DNA from: Deltaproteobacteria bacterium
Lineage (GTDB): Bacteria; Myxococcota_A; UBA9160; UBA6930
Assembly: GCA_029261795.1 (NCBI GenBank)
Contig: JAJDAP010000038.1
Span: 1-64,000, forward strand
Reading direction: 5' to 3'
Length of the DNA stretch: 64,000 nucleotides
A program made the translations under genes and the position numbers. Shown here in pieces: positions 56,014 through 64,000 of this stretch. The notes below the pieces were generated by a model. That model was not told the DNA's origin, ran no database searches, and was given only the letters and a program-made list of their open reading frames with translations. Within the stretch, counting starts at the first letter, position 1; each line of letters starts with the position of its first letter.

Positions 56014-57282
56014 ATGGTCCGCCTGGCTGACATGTCCGAGGTCGAACGTCACCACCTGATGCTGAAGGCCTGCGAGCCGTTCGATGCGCGGCCCTTTGCA
56101 GAGGGGGCGCCGCTTTCAGAGCGCCGGGTGGCCATCGTGACGTCGGCGGGTCTCCATCGGGTAGCGGACAAGGCGTTCTCGATGGTGGACTTGAGCTACC
56201 GCGTCATCCCCGGCAGCGTCGAGGCCGACGAGCTGACGATGACCCACAGCTCGGTGCACTTCGATCGCACCGGCTTCCGCGAGGACGTGAACCTCGTCTT
56301 CCCGATCGACCGCCTAGGCGAACTCCAGGCGGAAGGCGTGATCGGCTCCGTCGCCGATTACCACTACTCGGTGATGGGCGCGGGTTGGCTCCCGCAGCAG
56401 ATCGAGCCCACGATGCGCGAACTCGCACGGCTGCTTCGCGAGGACGCCGTCGACGCCGTCTGTCTCGTCCCCGTCTGACCCAACTGTACCCGCGCGGTCG
56501 GCGCGGCCAGTCACTACCTGGAATCCGAAGGGATCCCCACCACCGGCATCAGCCTGGTGCGTGAACACACGGAGCAGATGCAGCTGCCGCGGTTCCTATG
56601 GGTCCCGTTCGAGCTGGGCCGTCCCTTCGGTGCACCCGACGAGCCGGAGTTCCAGCGCCGCGTCCTGCGCTCCGCGCTGGAGTTGCTCGAGCGCAAGGAC
56701 GGCCCGGTGGTGCTGGAGGATTTTCCGGACGACGCTCCCGCGTATACACCGAGCGAGGCCGAGGAAGCGAGCTGGGCGTGCCCGATCGCGTTCCACCCGG
56801 CGGCAGAGGAGCACCCCGAACTCGTTACGGCGACGCTCGAAGAGATGAAACGGCTCGCTCCGTGGCACGCGCTCTATGTCGAACGCCGCGGGTCCGCGGC
56901 GCCCGGCGCAAGCGGTCTCGCCCGGGAGCGGGTCGCGGGTTTGCTAGGCGAACTCGCCAACGGTGAGGAGGCTCCTGAAGTCGAGACGGCATACGCCATC
57001 CAGGAGTGGCTCCGGCTCGGCTGTGACGACCTCCGCACCTGGTACCTGGAGGCGGCCCAGGGCCAGCCCGGCCGCGGTTCGGCGAGCGAGCTGCGCGATT
57101 GGTTCTGGCGTGACACGGCCGCCGCTCGGCTGATCGGTTCGGCAGCGACGGCACTGCTCACGCATCCAGATCGCATCCTCCAGGTCCTCGCCGGCCGGGC
57201 CCTCGTGCCGCGCGACTACTTCCCCGTCCTGATGCCCAGCAGCGACCCGTCGTTGTGGGAAACCGAAGGAGCTTCACGATGA
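56014..57282 (+). CDS. Selenocysteine-containing GrdB/PrdB-family reductase (UGA read as Sec)
   Basis: 422 aa if the in-frame TGA at 56476-56478 is read as selenocysteine (Sec155). The residues around it, AVCLVPV-U-PNCTRAVG, give the U-x-x-C-T motif of the glycine/sarcosine/betaine reductase B and D-proline reductase PrdB family, which reductively cleaves C-N bonds. The frame continues 267 codons beyond the TGA without interruption, and no ribosome site precedes the downstream half. ATG 56014 has GGAGGGGG six bases upstream. The C-terminal part (about 250-422) is helical and not recognised. Without Sec decoding the gene appears as two ORFs, 56014-56478 and about 56557-57282. Its stop overlaps the TauD gene start. 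No selA, selB, selC or selD is in the window. Confidence 0.8.
56479..56510 (+). promoter_or_regulatory. SECIS-like hairpin downstream of the UGA
   Basis: Six G-C pairs (56490-56495 with 56101-equivalent arm 56501-56506) close a five-base loop GGTCG at 56496-56500. The loop starts 17 bases after the TGA, close to the 18 of E. coli fdhF, whose SelB-binding loop is also GGUC. The hairpin is within coding sequence, as bacterial SECIS elements must be. Pairing was checked by eye only. Confidence 0.65.
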
Positions 57283-58313
57283 CGACCCCGACGACCGAGA
57301 CGATCGTGCGAACACCCATCACCGGTCGCGGCGCGTGGATGGGCGCGGAGCTCGCCCGCAGCGACGATTGGTTGGTGCCGCTCAGCGAGGAACACCAGCA
57401 CGAACTTCGCGGCTTCATCTCTCGAGCGAAGGCAAAGGGTCTCACTCCCCAGGACATCGGTCCCGAAACCTTCCCGCTGCGAACGCTCGCACCCGTGGTC
57501 GAAGCCGTGGAGGACGAGATCGAGAACGGACTCGGCCTCGTCGTGCTGCGCGGTCTCGATCTCACGGGACTTTCGGCCGAAGACGCGGGCATCGGGTATT
57601 TCGCGATCGGGGCGGCGATGGGCCGACCGATCCGCCAGAACGCGAAGGGACACATGCTCGGCCACATCCAGGACACCGGCTGGGACATCATGACCGACCC
57701 GAATGTCCGGGGCTACCAGACGCGCATCGCGCTCCCGTTCCACACGGATACTTCGACGGACTTGTTGAGCCTCCTCTGCTACCGGAAGGCGAAATCCGGC
57801 GGGAAGAGTTCGCTCGCGTCACTGCTCACGATCTACAACCGTGTGCTCGAGACCGCGCCCGAATTGATCGACGCCCTGTACGAGCGCTTCCACTACGACT
57901 GCCGCGAAGAAGGCCACACCGACGGCACGCCCTACTACAGCCGGGCCGCCACCAGCGTCTGCGAAGGCAAGTTCTCGCTACGGCACAACTCGGGCTACGC
58001 AAAGACCGCCGCGCGCCATGAAGGCTGCCCTCCCCTCCGTGGCGCACAACGCGAGGTGATGGACCTGATCGACCGCCTCTCGTTCGATGAAGAGATCCGC
58101 TTCGACGTGCAGCTCGAGGAGGGGGACATGATCTTCATCAACAACTACCAGGTGGTCCACGCACGTTCGGCGTTCGAGGACCACGAGGAACCCGACCGGA
58201 AGCGACATCTGATGCGCCTCTGGTTGTACCTGCATAGCGGGCGAGCGCTCGCGGCCGACTTCGACAATCGCGACACCATCGTCACGACCGAACGGGATGG
58301 GTCTGGCCGATGA
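57279..58313 (+). CDS. TauD/TfdA-family Fe(II)/2-oxoglutarate dioxygenase
   Basis: 344 aa from ATG 57279 (AAGGAG upstream), overlapping the selenoprotein stop by ATGA. Metal triad: H155-x-D157 in FHTDTSTD and H294 in QVVHARS, with a 2-oxoglutarate Arg near 313 (RHLMRLWL). Relatives hydroxylate or cleave small acids, amines and taurine-like compounds (a clavaminate/gamma-butyrobetaine style). The coupling to a C-N bond reductase suggests shared use of an amine or amino-acid-derived substrate. Confidence 0.86.
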   Translation: MTTPTTETIVRTPITGRGAWMGAELARSDDWLVPLSEEHQHELRGFISRAKAKGLTPQDIGPETFPLRTLAPVVEAVEDEIENGLGLVVLRGLDLTGLSAEDAGIGYFAIGAAMGRPIRQNAKGHMLGHIQDTGWDIMTDPNVRGYQTRIALPFHTDTSTDLLSLLCYRKAKSGGKSSLASLLTIYNRVLETAPELIDALYERFHYDCREEGHTDGTPYYSRAATSVCEGKFSLRHNSGYAKTAARHEGCPPLRGAQREVMDLIDRLSFDEEIRFDVQLEEGDMIFINNYQVVHARSAFEDHEEPDRKRHLMRLWLYLHSGRALAADFDNRDTIVTTERDGSGR

Positions 58314-59551
58314 AGTGGATCTGGCGGACGCTAGGCGTGATCCTCCTCGCGCTCGTGGGGCTGGGATCTTTCGTGCTCTGGCTCTCGCAGCCGTGGTCCG
58401 ACCGGCGCCCGTTGCGAACCTGGGGAGAGACACTTGCCGTCCAGCTCAGCGGCACTAGCGACCGCGAACCCCTGGCGGAGACCTTCCGGAACTGGCACCG
58501 CGATCTGCCATTCGGAAAGCTGACGGCGGCGCCTCGTCCCCACGAGTTTCCCCGTGCGCTCCGGCCTCTGGACGTTCACTACGAGTTCGATGCCGAGACC
58601 CGCTCGCTGACCGCGTATTTCGATCGGGCGAAGGTGGAAGGCCTGCTCGTTCTGCACGGCGGCGAGGTGGTGTTCGAGGAGTATCCGGGCAACACCACGG
58701 CCGAGAGCCGCTACCACCTGTGGTCCGCCTCGAAGAGCTTCACCGGCACGCTCGTCGGGATGGCGCTTCACGATGGCACGATCGAGAGCCTCGGCGACCC
58801 GGTCGAGAAGTACGCTCCGCAGTTCGAGGGCACCGCCTACGGCGAAACCGCGATCCGCCACGTGATGATGATGTCCTCGGGCGTCGACTTCTTCCACTTC
58901 AAGGGCTTTCCCGACCGGAACTGGATGTACCTGCGGATCTTCCGCCTCGGCCACGACCTCGACGACTTCGCTTCGGAGTTGGGTCGGCGGGTGCCCGGCG
59001 GCACGGATTTCAACTATCTGGCCACGGATACGCACGTGCTCTCGGCGGTCCTGAGCGGGGCCTACGGCAAGCCCTACCTGGACATCGTCCAGGAGAAGCT
59101 CTGGAACCGTCTCGGAATCGGCGGGGACGCGATCCGGTCGCTGAACGTCCCGGGACCGGAGGGCGTTCCCTTCGGGCACTGCTGCCTGGCAACGCGGTTG
59201 ATCGATTTCGCCCACCTCGGCGAGTTCTACCTGCAGGCCGGAAGCTGGGATGGGCGCCAACTCGTCCCCGACGGCTGGGTCGAGACGGTCGGCGCACCGA
59301 ACGCACCGTTCCAGGAACCGACCGCCGATGCATCGGGTTACGCCATGCAGTTCTGGGTCCCGCCCGGTTACGACGGCGAGTTCTACGGCGCCGGCGCCTT
59401 CGGCCAATACGTCTGGATCGACACGCGCCGAAAGGTGGTCATCGTGCAGTTCGCAGCACAGGCTCCGGGCGACACCAACGGGCTCGAACGAGACGCGGCG
59501 TTTCGCGCGATCGCTTCGACGCTGGCGGTGCGGTCACGCGAGAATGAGTAG
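58310..59551 (+). CDS. Beta-lactamase-fold serine hydrolase, membrane-anchored
   Basis: 413 aa with an N-terminal hydrophobic segment (residues about 4-26). Catalytic S139-x-x-K142 is in WSASKSF, with the Tyr region near LATDTHV and a third-box region near GAGAFGQY. ATG 58310 overlaps the dioxygenase stop (ATGA). It is the last gene of the operon and could hydrolyse an ester or amide to give the substrate for the upstream enzymes. Similar in layout to the serine hydrolase at 36408-37622. Confidence 0.85.
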   Translation: MKWIWRTLGVILLALVGLGSFVLWLSQPWSDRRPLRTWGETLAVQLSGTSDREPLAETFRNWHRDLPFGKLTAAPRPHEFPRALRPLDVHYEFDAETRSLTAYFDRAKVEGLLVLHGGEVVFEEYPGNTTAESRYHLWSASKSFTGTLVGMALHDGTIESLGDPVEKYAPQFEGTAYGETAIRHVMMMSSGVDFFHFKGFPDRNWMYLRIFRLGHDLDDFASELGRRVPGGTDFNYLATDTHVLSAVLSGAYGKPYLDIVQEKLWNRLGIGGDAIRSLNVPGPEGVPFGHCCLATRLIDFAHLGEFYLQAGSWDGRQLVPDGWVETVGAPNAPFQEPTADASGYAMQFWVPPGYDGEFYGAGAFGQYVWIDTRRKVVIVQFAAQAPGDTNGLERDAAFRAIASTLAVRSRENE

Positions 59552-59586
59552 AGAGAGAAGGGCAGGGCGCAAAGTGGTGCGCCGGG

Positions 59587-60006
59587 TCAGCTGACCCAGC
59601 CCATCCGCTCGGCCCGCTTCGCGTACCAGACCAGGAACGCCCCGACGATCAGCTGCATCATGCCGCCGGCCAATGCCTCGGTGGGGAAGCCGGCCATGCC
59701 GAGGAAGGGAATCTGCGCGCCTGCGGCACCGACTAGCGACGCGATGAACACAGGGTAGGCCGCCGACCTCCTGAGAAGCAGCAGAACTCCGCCAAGCGCG
59801 CCGCCAAAAACGGCGATTGCAAAGGCTCCGGTGGCCCATGCGGGCCGGCTCTCTACGATCGCGCGATACGCCTCGGGCATCGACGCGACCGTTTCTGCGT
59901 TCATCTGCGAGAGGAAATTTGCGCAGCCCATCAAATTGAAGAGCAGGCCCACCACGGCGATGGCCCAGAAACTCCAGTGCGCGCCACCAGCGTCCGTACC
60001 ATTCAT
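59587..60006 (-). CDS. Small four-helix membrane protein
   Basis: 139 aa with four hydrophobic segments (WAIAVVGLLFNLMGCANF, GAFAIAVFGGALGGVLLLL, PVFIASLVGAAGAQIPFLG, MMQLIVGAFLVWYA). No family recognised. It converges on the serine hydrolase operon. Confidence 0.7.
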   Translation of the reverse strand: MNGTDAGGAHWSFWAIAVVGLLFNLMGCANFLSQMNAETVASMPEAYRAIVESRPAWATGAFAIAVFGGALGGVLLLLRRSAAYPVFIASLVGAAGAQIPFLGMAGFPTEALAGGMMQLIVGAFLVWYAKRAERMGWVS

Positions 60007-60090
60007 CAGTATCTCGCTCCTCCACCACCTTCGACCTCGGCGGAAACTCTGGTGCCTGTCAGGAAGCGCTGCCGCCGAAGCTCCGCTGAT

Positions 60091-60825
60091 CTATCTTGGG
60101 CATCCGCGGGTGCGCACCCAAAGGAACGCGGCTCCTGACATCAACAGGGCGGAGAGTAGGGGCTCCGGTGTGACGGTCCATCTGGTGATCCGCCCGGAGA
60201 GGGAGGCGACGCGAACGTCCGAGCCATCCTCGCCCGCCGCCAGGCCCCGGCAACTGAAGCGCGGCTGGTCGAACGCCTCGAGGTCGAGCGGCACGAAGAA
60301 GTCACCGGACAGCGCGCTCGCGCGGGTATCGACCAGGGCGAGGCCGCAGGTTGTGAGGGGGACCGCGATGAAACCGGGGTCGCCGAAACCCGGCGGCATC
60401 CAGACATCGTGAACGCCATCCGGCTCCAATGGGAAATCATCCAGGACCGAGATCACCTGCGGCGAGGCCAGGAACCGGTGCACGGTCGCGACGCCCCCGA
60501 TCGTTGCCCCGGTAAAGATGGGGAAGAAGCCACCCCCGCCGATGAAACCACCAAAGACCCAGCTGCCCTTGCGGAAGCCGAAGGGCTCTCCGTCGACACC
60601 ATCTTCAGGATCGAATTCCAGGAAGCCACGAAAGTCGGTCCCGACGCCGAAGCCGTCTGCGATGACGCCCTGGGGATCTTCGACCCGATCGATCTCTCCA
60701 GCGAAGTCGATACGGAGCGGCGTTGCGTGAGAGACGATGGGAAGCCAGAGCCCGAGGAGGGCGGGCAGAACGCCAAGGAGAGACGCCCGGCAGTGTTTCG
60801 CCGCACCTCGAATCGCATTCTGCAT
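60091..60825 (-). CDS. PEP-CTERM sorting-domain protein
   Basis: 244 aa from ATG 60825 (GTG 60855 is possible). A signal peptide (LLGVLPALLGLWLPIVSHA) is followed by a beta-rich, glycine-rich exported domain. The end VTPEP, a hydrophobic helix and basic WVRTRGCPR match the PEP-CTERM signal processed by exosortase in exopolysaccharide-producing Gram-negative bacteria. No exosortase gene is in the window. The mature domain is unrecognised. Confidence 0.8.
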   Translation of the reverse strand: MQNAIRGAAKHCRASLLGVLPALLGLWLPIVSHATPLRIDFAGEIDRVEDPQGVIADGFGVGTDFRGFLEFDPEDGVDGEPFGFRKGSWVFGGFIGGGGFFPIFTGATIGGVATVHRFLASPQVISVLDDFPLEPDGVHDVWMPPGFGDPGFIAVPLTTCGLALVDTRASALSGDFFVPLDLEAFDQPRFSCRGLAAGEDGSDVRVASLSGRITRWTVTPEPLLSALLMSGAAFLWVRTRGCPR

Positions 60826-61002
60826 CGACGCCGAGGATACACGAACTCCCGGCACTCTGGCGGAGGTAGATCCTGTTAGTCAAGTGATTCAGGTGGGGTG
60901 GCGTCTCGGCTCCAGGCGGGTTCCCGTTCGGAACTCCAAGGGCCCGGCCCCGCGAAGCCCGAACGAGGCTAGGCTCCGCCCCACACTGAACGAGGTTCTG
61001 CC

Positions 61003-62493
61003 ATGACCCGATCGTTGATCCCGTGCCTCGCCGCGGCTGCGTTTTGCGTCTCGCTCGGCTGCGACAGCGAATCCCGCACAGCACTCGAGCGTGGATTCGT
61101 CGCGGGGACGCCGGGCGTCACCGATGGCTATGTGCTCTACAACCCGCTGCTCTCGAAGGTGACCTACCTCATCGACAACGATGGGCAGGTCGTCCACACG
61201 TGGCGGGGCGAGTTCGTCGCGAACAGCCCCTACCTGCGGGACGATGGCGGCCTGGTCTGGATCGCGCGCGACCCCGCCGGGGTGGGGTTCAAGTCCGGCG
61301 GTGTCGCCGGTTACATCGAGGAGGTCGGCTGGGATTCGGAGCTGCGCTGGCGTTGGCACTACGCGAGCGAACAGGCGATCAACCACCACGACATCGAGCC
61401 GCTTCCGAACGGCAACCTGCTGGTGATCGGCTGGGAAGCCAAGCGCCACGAGGAGGCGCTCCGCGTCGGCCGGCTGCCGGAGCTCACGCCCAAGCAGGGG
61501 CTCTGGCCGGACTTCCTGCTGGAGATCGAGCCGATCCTTCCCGACGGAGCGAACGTCGTCTGGGAATGGCACGCCTGGGACCACCTGATCCAGAACCGGG
61601 ATCCCAAGGCGCCTAACCATGGGGAGCCGGCCGAGAACCCGGGGCGGATCGACATCAACGCTCACGGAGGTGGCGCCGCCATGACTCCGGACAAGCTCGC
61701 CCAACTGAAGGCGCTCGGCTACGTGCCGGCCGACGCGACGATCGAGGACCTCGAGTCCGACTTCCTGCACGTGAACGCCGTGGACTACAACGAGCGGCTC
61801 GACCAGATCGCGATCTCGGCGCCCGAGTTCGGAGAAGTCTGGATCCTCGACCATTCGACCACGACGGAAGAAGCCGCGAACTCCGAAGGCGGACGCCAGG
61901 GCAAGGGCGGCGATCTGCTCTATCGCTGGGGCAACCCGCACGCCTACGGTCGCGGTGGGCGGGACGACCGCCAGCTCTATTACCAACACGACGTCCGCTG
62001 GATCCCCGACGGCTGGGCGGGCGCGGGAAACCTGACGATCTTCGACAACGGCCCCCAGGGCCCGGACGAACCCTGGTCGACGGTGGTCGAGATCACGCCA
62101 CCGATGACGGAGAGTGGGGCCTATCTCATGGCGGGAGGCGAGGCCTTCGGGCCCAGCGAACCCGCGTGGGTCTACACGGCACCCGAGCCCACTTCCTTCT
62201 TCGCGCCCTTCGTTTCGGGCGCCGAGCGCCTCGCCAACGGAAACACACTCGTGTGTCAGGGGCCGGCCGGTCGCATCTTCGAACTCGACGCGGACGACCA
62301 GATCGTCTGGGAGTACCTCAACCCCTACAGCGAAGGAATCGCAGAGGAGGACGGCTGGGTCCCGGCCGGCGCTGCCGACAACCCCTACGGCGTCTTCCGA
62401 GCGGCCCGGATCCCGAGCGACCACCCCGGCCTCGCGGGCCGCACGCTCGTTCCGCTCGATCCCCAGCCGAAGCGGGGGATCTACAGGCCGTAG
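61003..62493 (+). CDS. Arylsulfotransferase (ASST)-like lipoprotein
   Basis: 496 aa. It has a lipoprotein signal with Cys about residue 20 (SLGCDSE). The propeller repeats contain YVLYNPL, NHHDIEPLPNGNLLVIGWE, HAWDHLIQ and GNTLVCQGPAGRIFELD, the pattern of the ASST-type (PAPS-independent) sulfotransferase family. Known members transfer sulfate between phenolic compounds in the periplasm. Whether this one has the catalytic His of true ASST is plausible from HHD and HAWDH but not proven. Confidence 0.82.
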   Translation: MTRSLIPCLAAAAFCVSLGCDSESRTALERGFVAGTPGVTDGYVLYNPLLSKVTYLIDNDGQVVHTWRGEFVANSPYLRDDGGLVWIARDPAGVGFKSGGVAGYIEEVGWDSELRWRWHYASEQAINHHDIEPLPNGNLLVIGWEAKRHEEALRVGRLPELTPKQGLWPDFLLEIEPILPDGANVVWEWHAWDHLIQNRDPKAPNHGEPAENPGRIDINAHGGGAAMTPDKLAQLKALGYVPADATIEDLESDFLHVNAVDYNERLDQIAISAPEFGEVWILDHSTTTEEAANSEGGRQGKGGDLLYRWGNPHAYGRGGRDDRQLYYQHDVRWIPDGWAGAGNLTIFDNGPQGPDEPWSTVVEITPPMTESGAYLMAGGEAFGPSEPAWVYTAPEPTSFFAPFVSGAERLANGNTLVCQGPAGRIFELDADDQIVWEYLNPYSEGIAEEDGWVPAGAADNPYGVFRAARIPSDHPGLAGRTLVPLDPQPKRGIYRP

Positions 62494-62682
62494 GCGCGCT
62501 GGGCTCGAACCTGCAATCCGGTGCGAAGAAGATAGGTTAGGCGGGCCGGGGACCCGGGCACCAGAGGCTGCTGTCATAGAAGCGCCAGCCGCCTGCAGCC
62601 GCATGCCCGATGCAGGATTTGCTACGCAACGCTCTGGGAGCGGACGCGCGTTCGCGTCGCCCGTGTCGTCTATGCTCACGCC
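62494..62682. other. 189-base region upstream of the Nudix gene, nothing recognised
   Basis: There is no coding-like ORF, no tRNA with closing acceptor stem and no repeat. A promoter for the Nudix gene is likely but not resolvable by eye. Confidence 0.5.
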
Positions 62683-63405
62683 ATGTCACACCCCAACCAC
62701 GCCGACGAGATTGCCAGACGCGCCAAGCGCGGGGAGACCGGGAGCGAACCCATCGCGGCATCGACCGTCATCCTCGTGCGAGATGCGGCCGATGGTCTCG
62801 AGACCCTCATGCTCCGCAAGAACTCCAAGATCGCTTTCGGAGGCATGTGGGTGTTCCCGGGTGGACGCGTCGATCCCGAAGACGCGGCCGGCCTTTCGCA
62901 AGACGACGATCTGGGCGCGGCTCGCCGCGCTGCCGCCCGCGAGGCGATGGAAGAATCGGCCATGGTCGTTGCCGAGCGTGACATGGTGACCTTCGCCCAT
63001 TGGACGCCGCCCCCGATCCAGCCGCGCCGCTTCCTGACCTGGTTCTTCCTGGCGGCCGCGCCGCAGAGCAAGGTCGTGATCGACGACGGGGAGATCCTCG
63101 AACACGCCTGGATGGGGCCGGCCGAAGCGCTCGCGCGGCGCGACGCCGGAGAGATCGAGATCGCCCCACCCACGTTCGTGAGCCTGTTCGAACTTGGCCA
63201 GTGGTCGACCGTGGACGAGGCGCTTGCGGCTGTCCGGGTCCGAACGCCGGAGAGGTTCGCGACGCGCATCTCCGTCCAACCGGAAGGCCCGGTCGCCCTC
63301 TGGCACGGGGATGTCGGTTGGGAGGCTGGCGACGCCGCGCTCCCGGGGGCACGACATCGCCTCACGATGGCCAAGGTCGGCTGGCGCTACGAGCGTGTTG
63401 ACTAA
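62683..63405 (+). CDS. Nudix hydrolase, NUDT19-like
   Basis: 240 aa. The Nudix box is split by a long insertion: FPGG (58-61) precedes REAMEESA (86-93), a layout seen in NUDT19-type CoA or nucleotide diphosphatases. The final glycine of the box is replaced by Ala. Substrates may be CoA esters or nucleoside diphosphates. Confidence 0.85.
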   Translation: MSHPNHADEIARRAKRGETGSEPIAASTVILVRDAADGLETLMLRKNSKIAFGGMWVFPGGRVDPEDAAGLSQDDDLGAARRAAAREAMEESAMVVAERDMVTFAHWTPPPIQPRRFLTWFFLAAAPQSKVVIDDGEILEHAWMGPAEALARRDAGEIEIAPPTFVSLFELGQWSTVDEALAAVRVRTPERFATRISVQPEGPVALWHGDVGWEAGDAALPGARHRLTMAKVGWRYERVD

Positions 63406-63468
63406 CATCCAAGAACGGGCGACCACCAGGTTGCGGTGTCGAACAGTTGACCAGCCGCCTGCGGAACT

Positions 63469-63870
63469 TCAGCGAGGATCCAACCGCAGGAACTTGCTCG
63501 GTGCGAAGCCGCAAATGAAGCGCAAGATGAACCCCATTCTGTAGGCGTCGGCGATTCGATCCCGTTCTCCACCTTCGATGGGAACCGCTTCGTAAGCCCC
63601 TCGGACCCCATCCACGTCCACGAGGACATCGGGGTTCGCCAGGGCACGGTTGTACCAGCCACGTAGCCAGTGGTTGGACGCGATATAGAGTTTCCCCTCC
63701 AGCCTTGCGCCAGCAAGCCGCTGGCCGGAGGTTCTTCCCTTGGCATCCGTCGTGGTCAGCATGACGCCTTCATCCATCTGGGGCTGAAAGAAGCCGATCA
63801 GCGCTTCCATCAGGGCCACGAATCCTACGTAGACCAGCACGACGATCAACGAAATCTGGATGATCTCCAT
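63469..63870 (-). CDS. Membrane-anchored deazaflavin/nitroreductase-like protein
   Basis: 133 aa with an N-terminal helix (IIQISLIVVLVYVGFVALMEALIG) and a PNPOx-like domain whose TTDAKGRTSGQ and YIASNHWLRGWYNRALANPDV resemble the F420-dependent nitroreductase/DUF385 family. AGGAGGT upstream of ATG 63870 supports the start. With the LLM genes this is a second hint of F420 use in this genome. The anchor is unusual for the family. Confidence 0.7.
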   Translation of the reverse strand: MEIIQISLIVVLVYVGFVALMEALIGFFQPQMDEGVMLTTTDAKGRTSGQRLAGARLEGKLYIASNHWLRGWYNRALANPDVLVDVDGVRGAYEAVPIEGGERDRIADAYRMGFILRFICGFAPSKFLRLDPR

Positions 63871-63974
63871 TCGTACCTCCTGGGCCGAATCTTCGCGCAG
63901 GTACCGCTCGAAGCCATTTCGTATCCCGTCAGAGAGTTCGGCCCCGGCCCCGAAGTGCTATCCAAGGAGGGAAC

Positions 63975-64000
63975 ATGAAGCAGCGGACTTTCCAGGTTGG
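63975..64000 (+). CDS. Start of a gene running past the right edge (partial)
   Basis: ATG 63975 follows a perfect AAGGAGG with four bases between, and the frame stays open to the edge (MKQRTFQV...). Too short to identify. Confidence 0.45.

Noticed and set aside
56476..56478. Reading the TGA as a plain nonsense mutation
   Set aside because: The stop sits exactly in the U-x-x-C-T motif with a SECIS-like hairpin, and both sides are intact and conserved in type; a random mutation would rarely land there. Still refutable by lack of Sec machinery.
62494..62540. tRNA T-arm-like string (GCTCGAACC)
   Set aside because: No acceptor stem, D-arm or anticodon stem can be folded around it.

Overview
The window is a gene-dense, high-GC bacterial chromosome segment with no tRNA, rRNA, CRISPR array or phage block that I can see. 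Lipoprotein signal peptides, a PEP-CTERM protein and a periplasmic copper-type oxidase point to a Gram-negative cell. The mix of F420/LLM-type flavin oxidoreductases, P450s, phytanoyl-CoA and TauD dioxygenases, CoA transferases, DUF3556 and a type II glutamine synthetase suggests an uncultured deltaproteobacterial-type lineage (Myxococcota/Binatota-like) with broad lipid and small-molecule catabolism. This placement is an inference from gene content only.

Layout. 1-307 is a large inverted repeat at the left end of the window, running into an acyl-CoA carboxylase beta gene (247-1809). 1858-4063 holds a FkbM methyltransferase, a PhyH dioxygenase and an SRPBCC protein. 4060-7451 (minus) is a ThuA plus GH3 glycosidase pair. 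7554-9264 holds a methyltransferase and glnII, the latter with a sigma-54-type promoter. 9589-12829 (minus) has two membrane glycosyltransferases. 13038-18201 has a Baeyer-Villiger monooxygenase, a DUF3089 lipoprotein/amidohydrolase pair and a truncated LLM remnant. 18198-24157 has a double CoA transferase, a crotonase, a GPH-type transporter and a P450. 24373-28550 has DUF3556, a CrtI-like oxidoreductase and a transglutaminase. 28557-31105 has an NTF2/Rieske pair and a chimeric glycosyltransferase fragment cut by a MITE-like element. 31128-36296 has three LLM oxidoreductases, a kinase-like protein, FxsA and a histone-H1-like protein. 36408-42356 has a serine hydrolase, a DUF3127 protein, HflX, an amidohydrolase, a broken DUF1214 gene and a sulfotransferase.

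42380-50039 (minus) is a long same-strand run: sucA-sucB-lpdA (2-oxoglutarate dehydrogenase) followed by a methanethiol-oxidase-like gene overlapping an SCO-family copper chaperone gene. 50213-54825 has a YeiH-type exporter, an ASCH-like protein, an SDR that lacks its catalytic Ser and Tyr, and a TetR-P450 unit with a palindromic operator candidate.

The most notable system is at 54916-59551. A divergent AraC-type regulator faces a tightly overlapping three-gene operon whose first gene (56014-57282) is read through an in-frame UGA. The UGA lies in a U-x-x-C-T motif of the GrdB/PrdB selenoprotein reductase family and is followed at the expected distance by a SECIS-like hairpin with a GGUC loop. 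Standard gene callers would split it into two hypothetical ORFs. It is coupled to a TauD-family dioxygenase and a beta-lactamase-fold serine hydrolase, an arrangement I do not recognise from the classical amino-acid-fermenting Stickland clusters.

The right end (59587-64000) has a small membrane protein, a PEP-CTERM protein, an arylsulfotransferase-like lipoprotein, a Nudix hydrolase, a deazaflavin-nitroreductase-like protein and the first codons of another gene.
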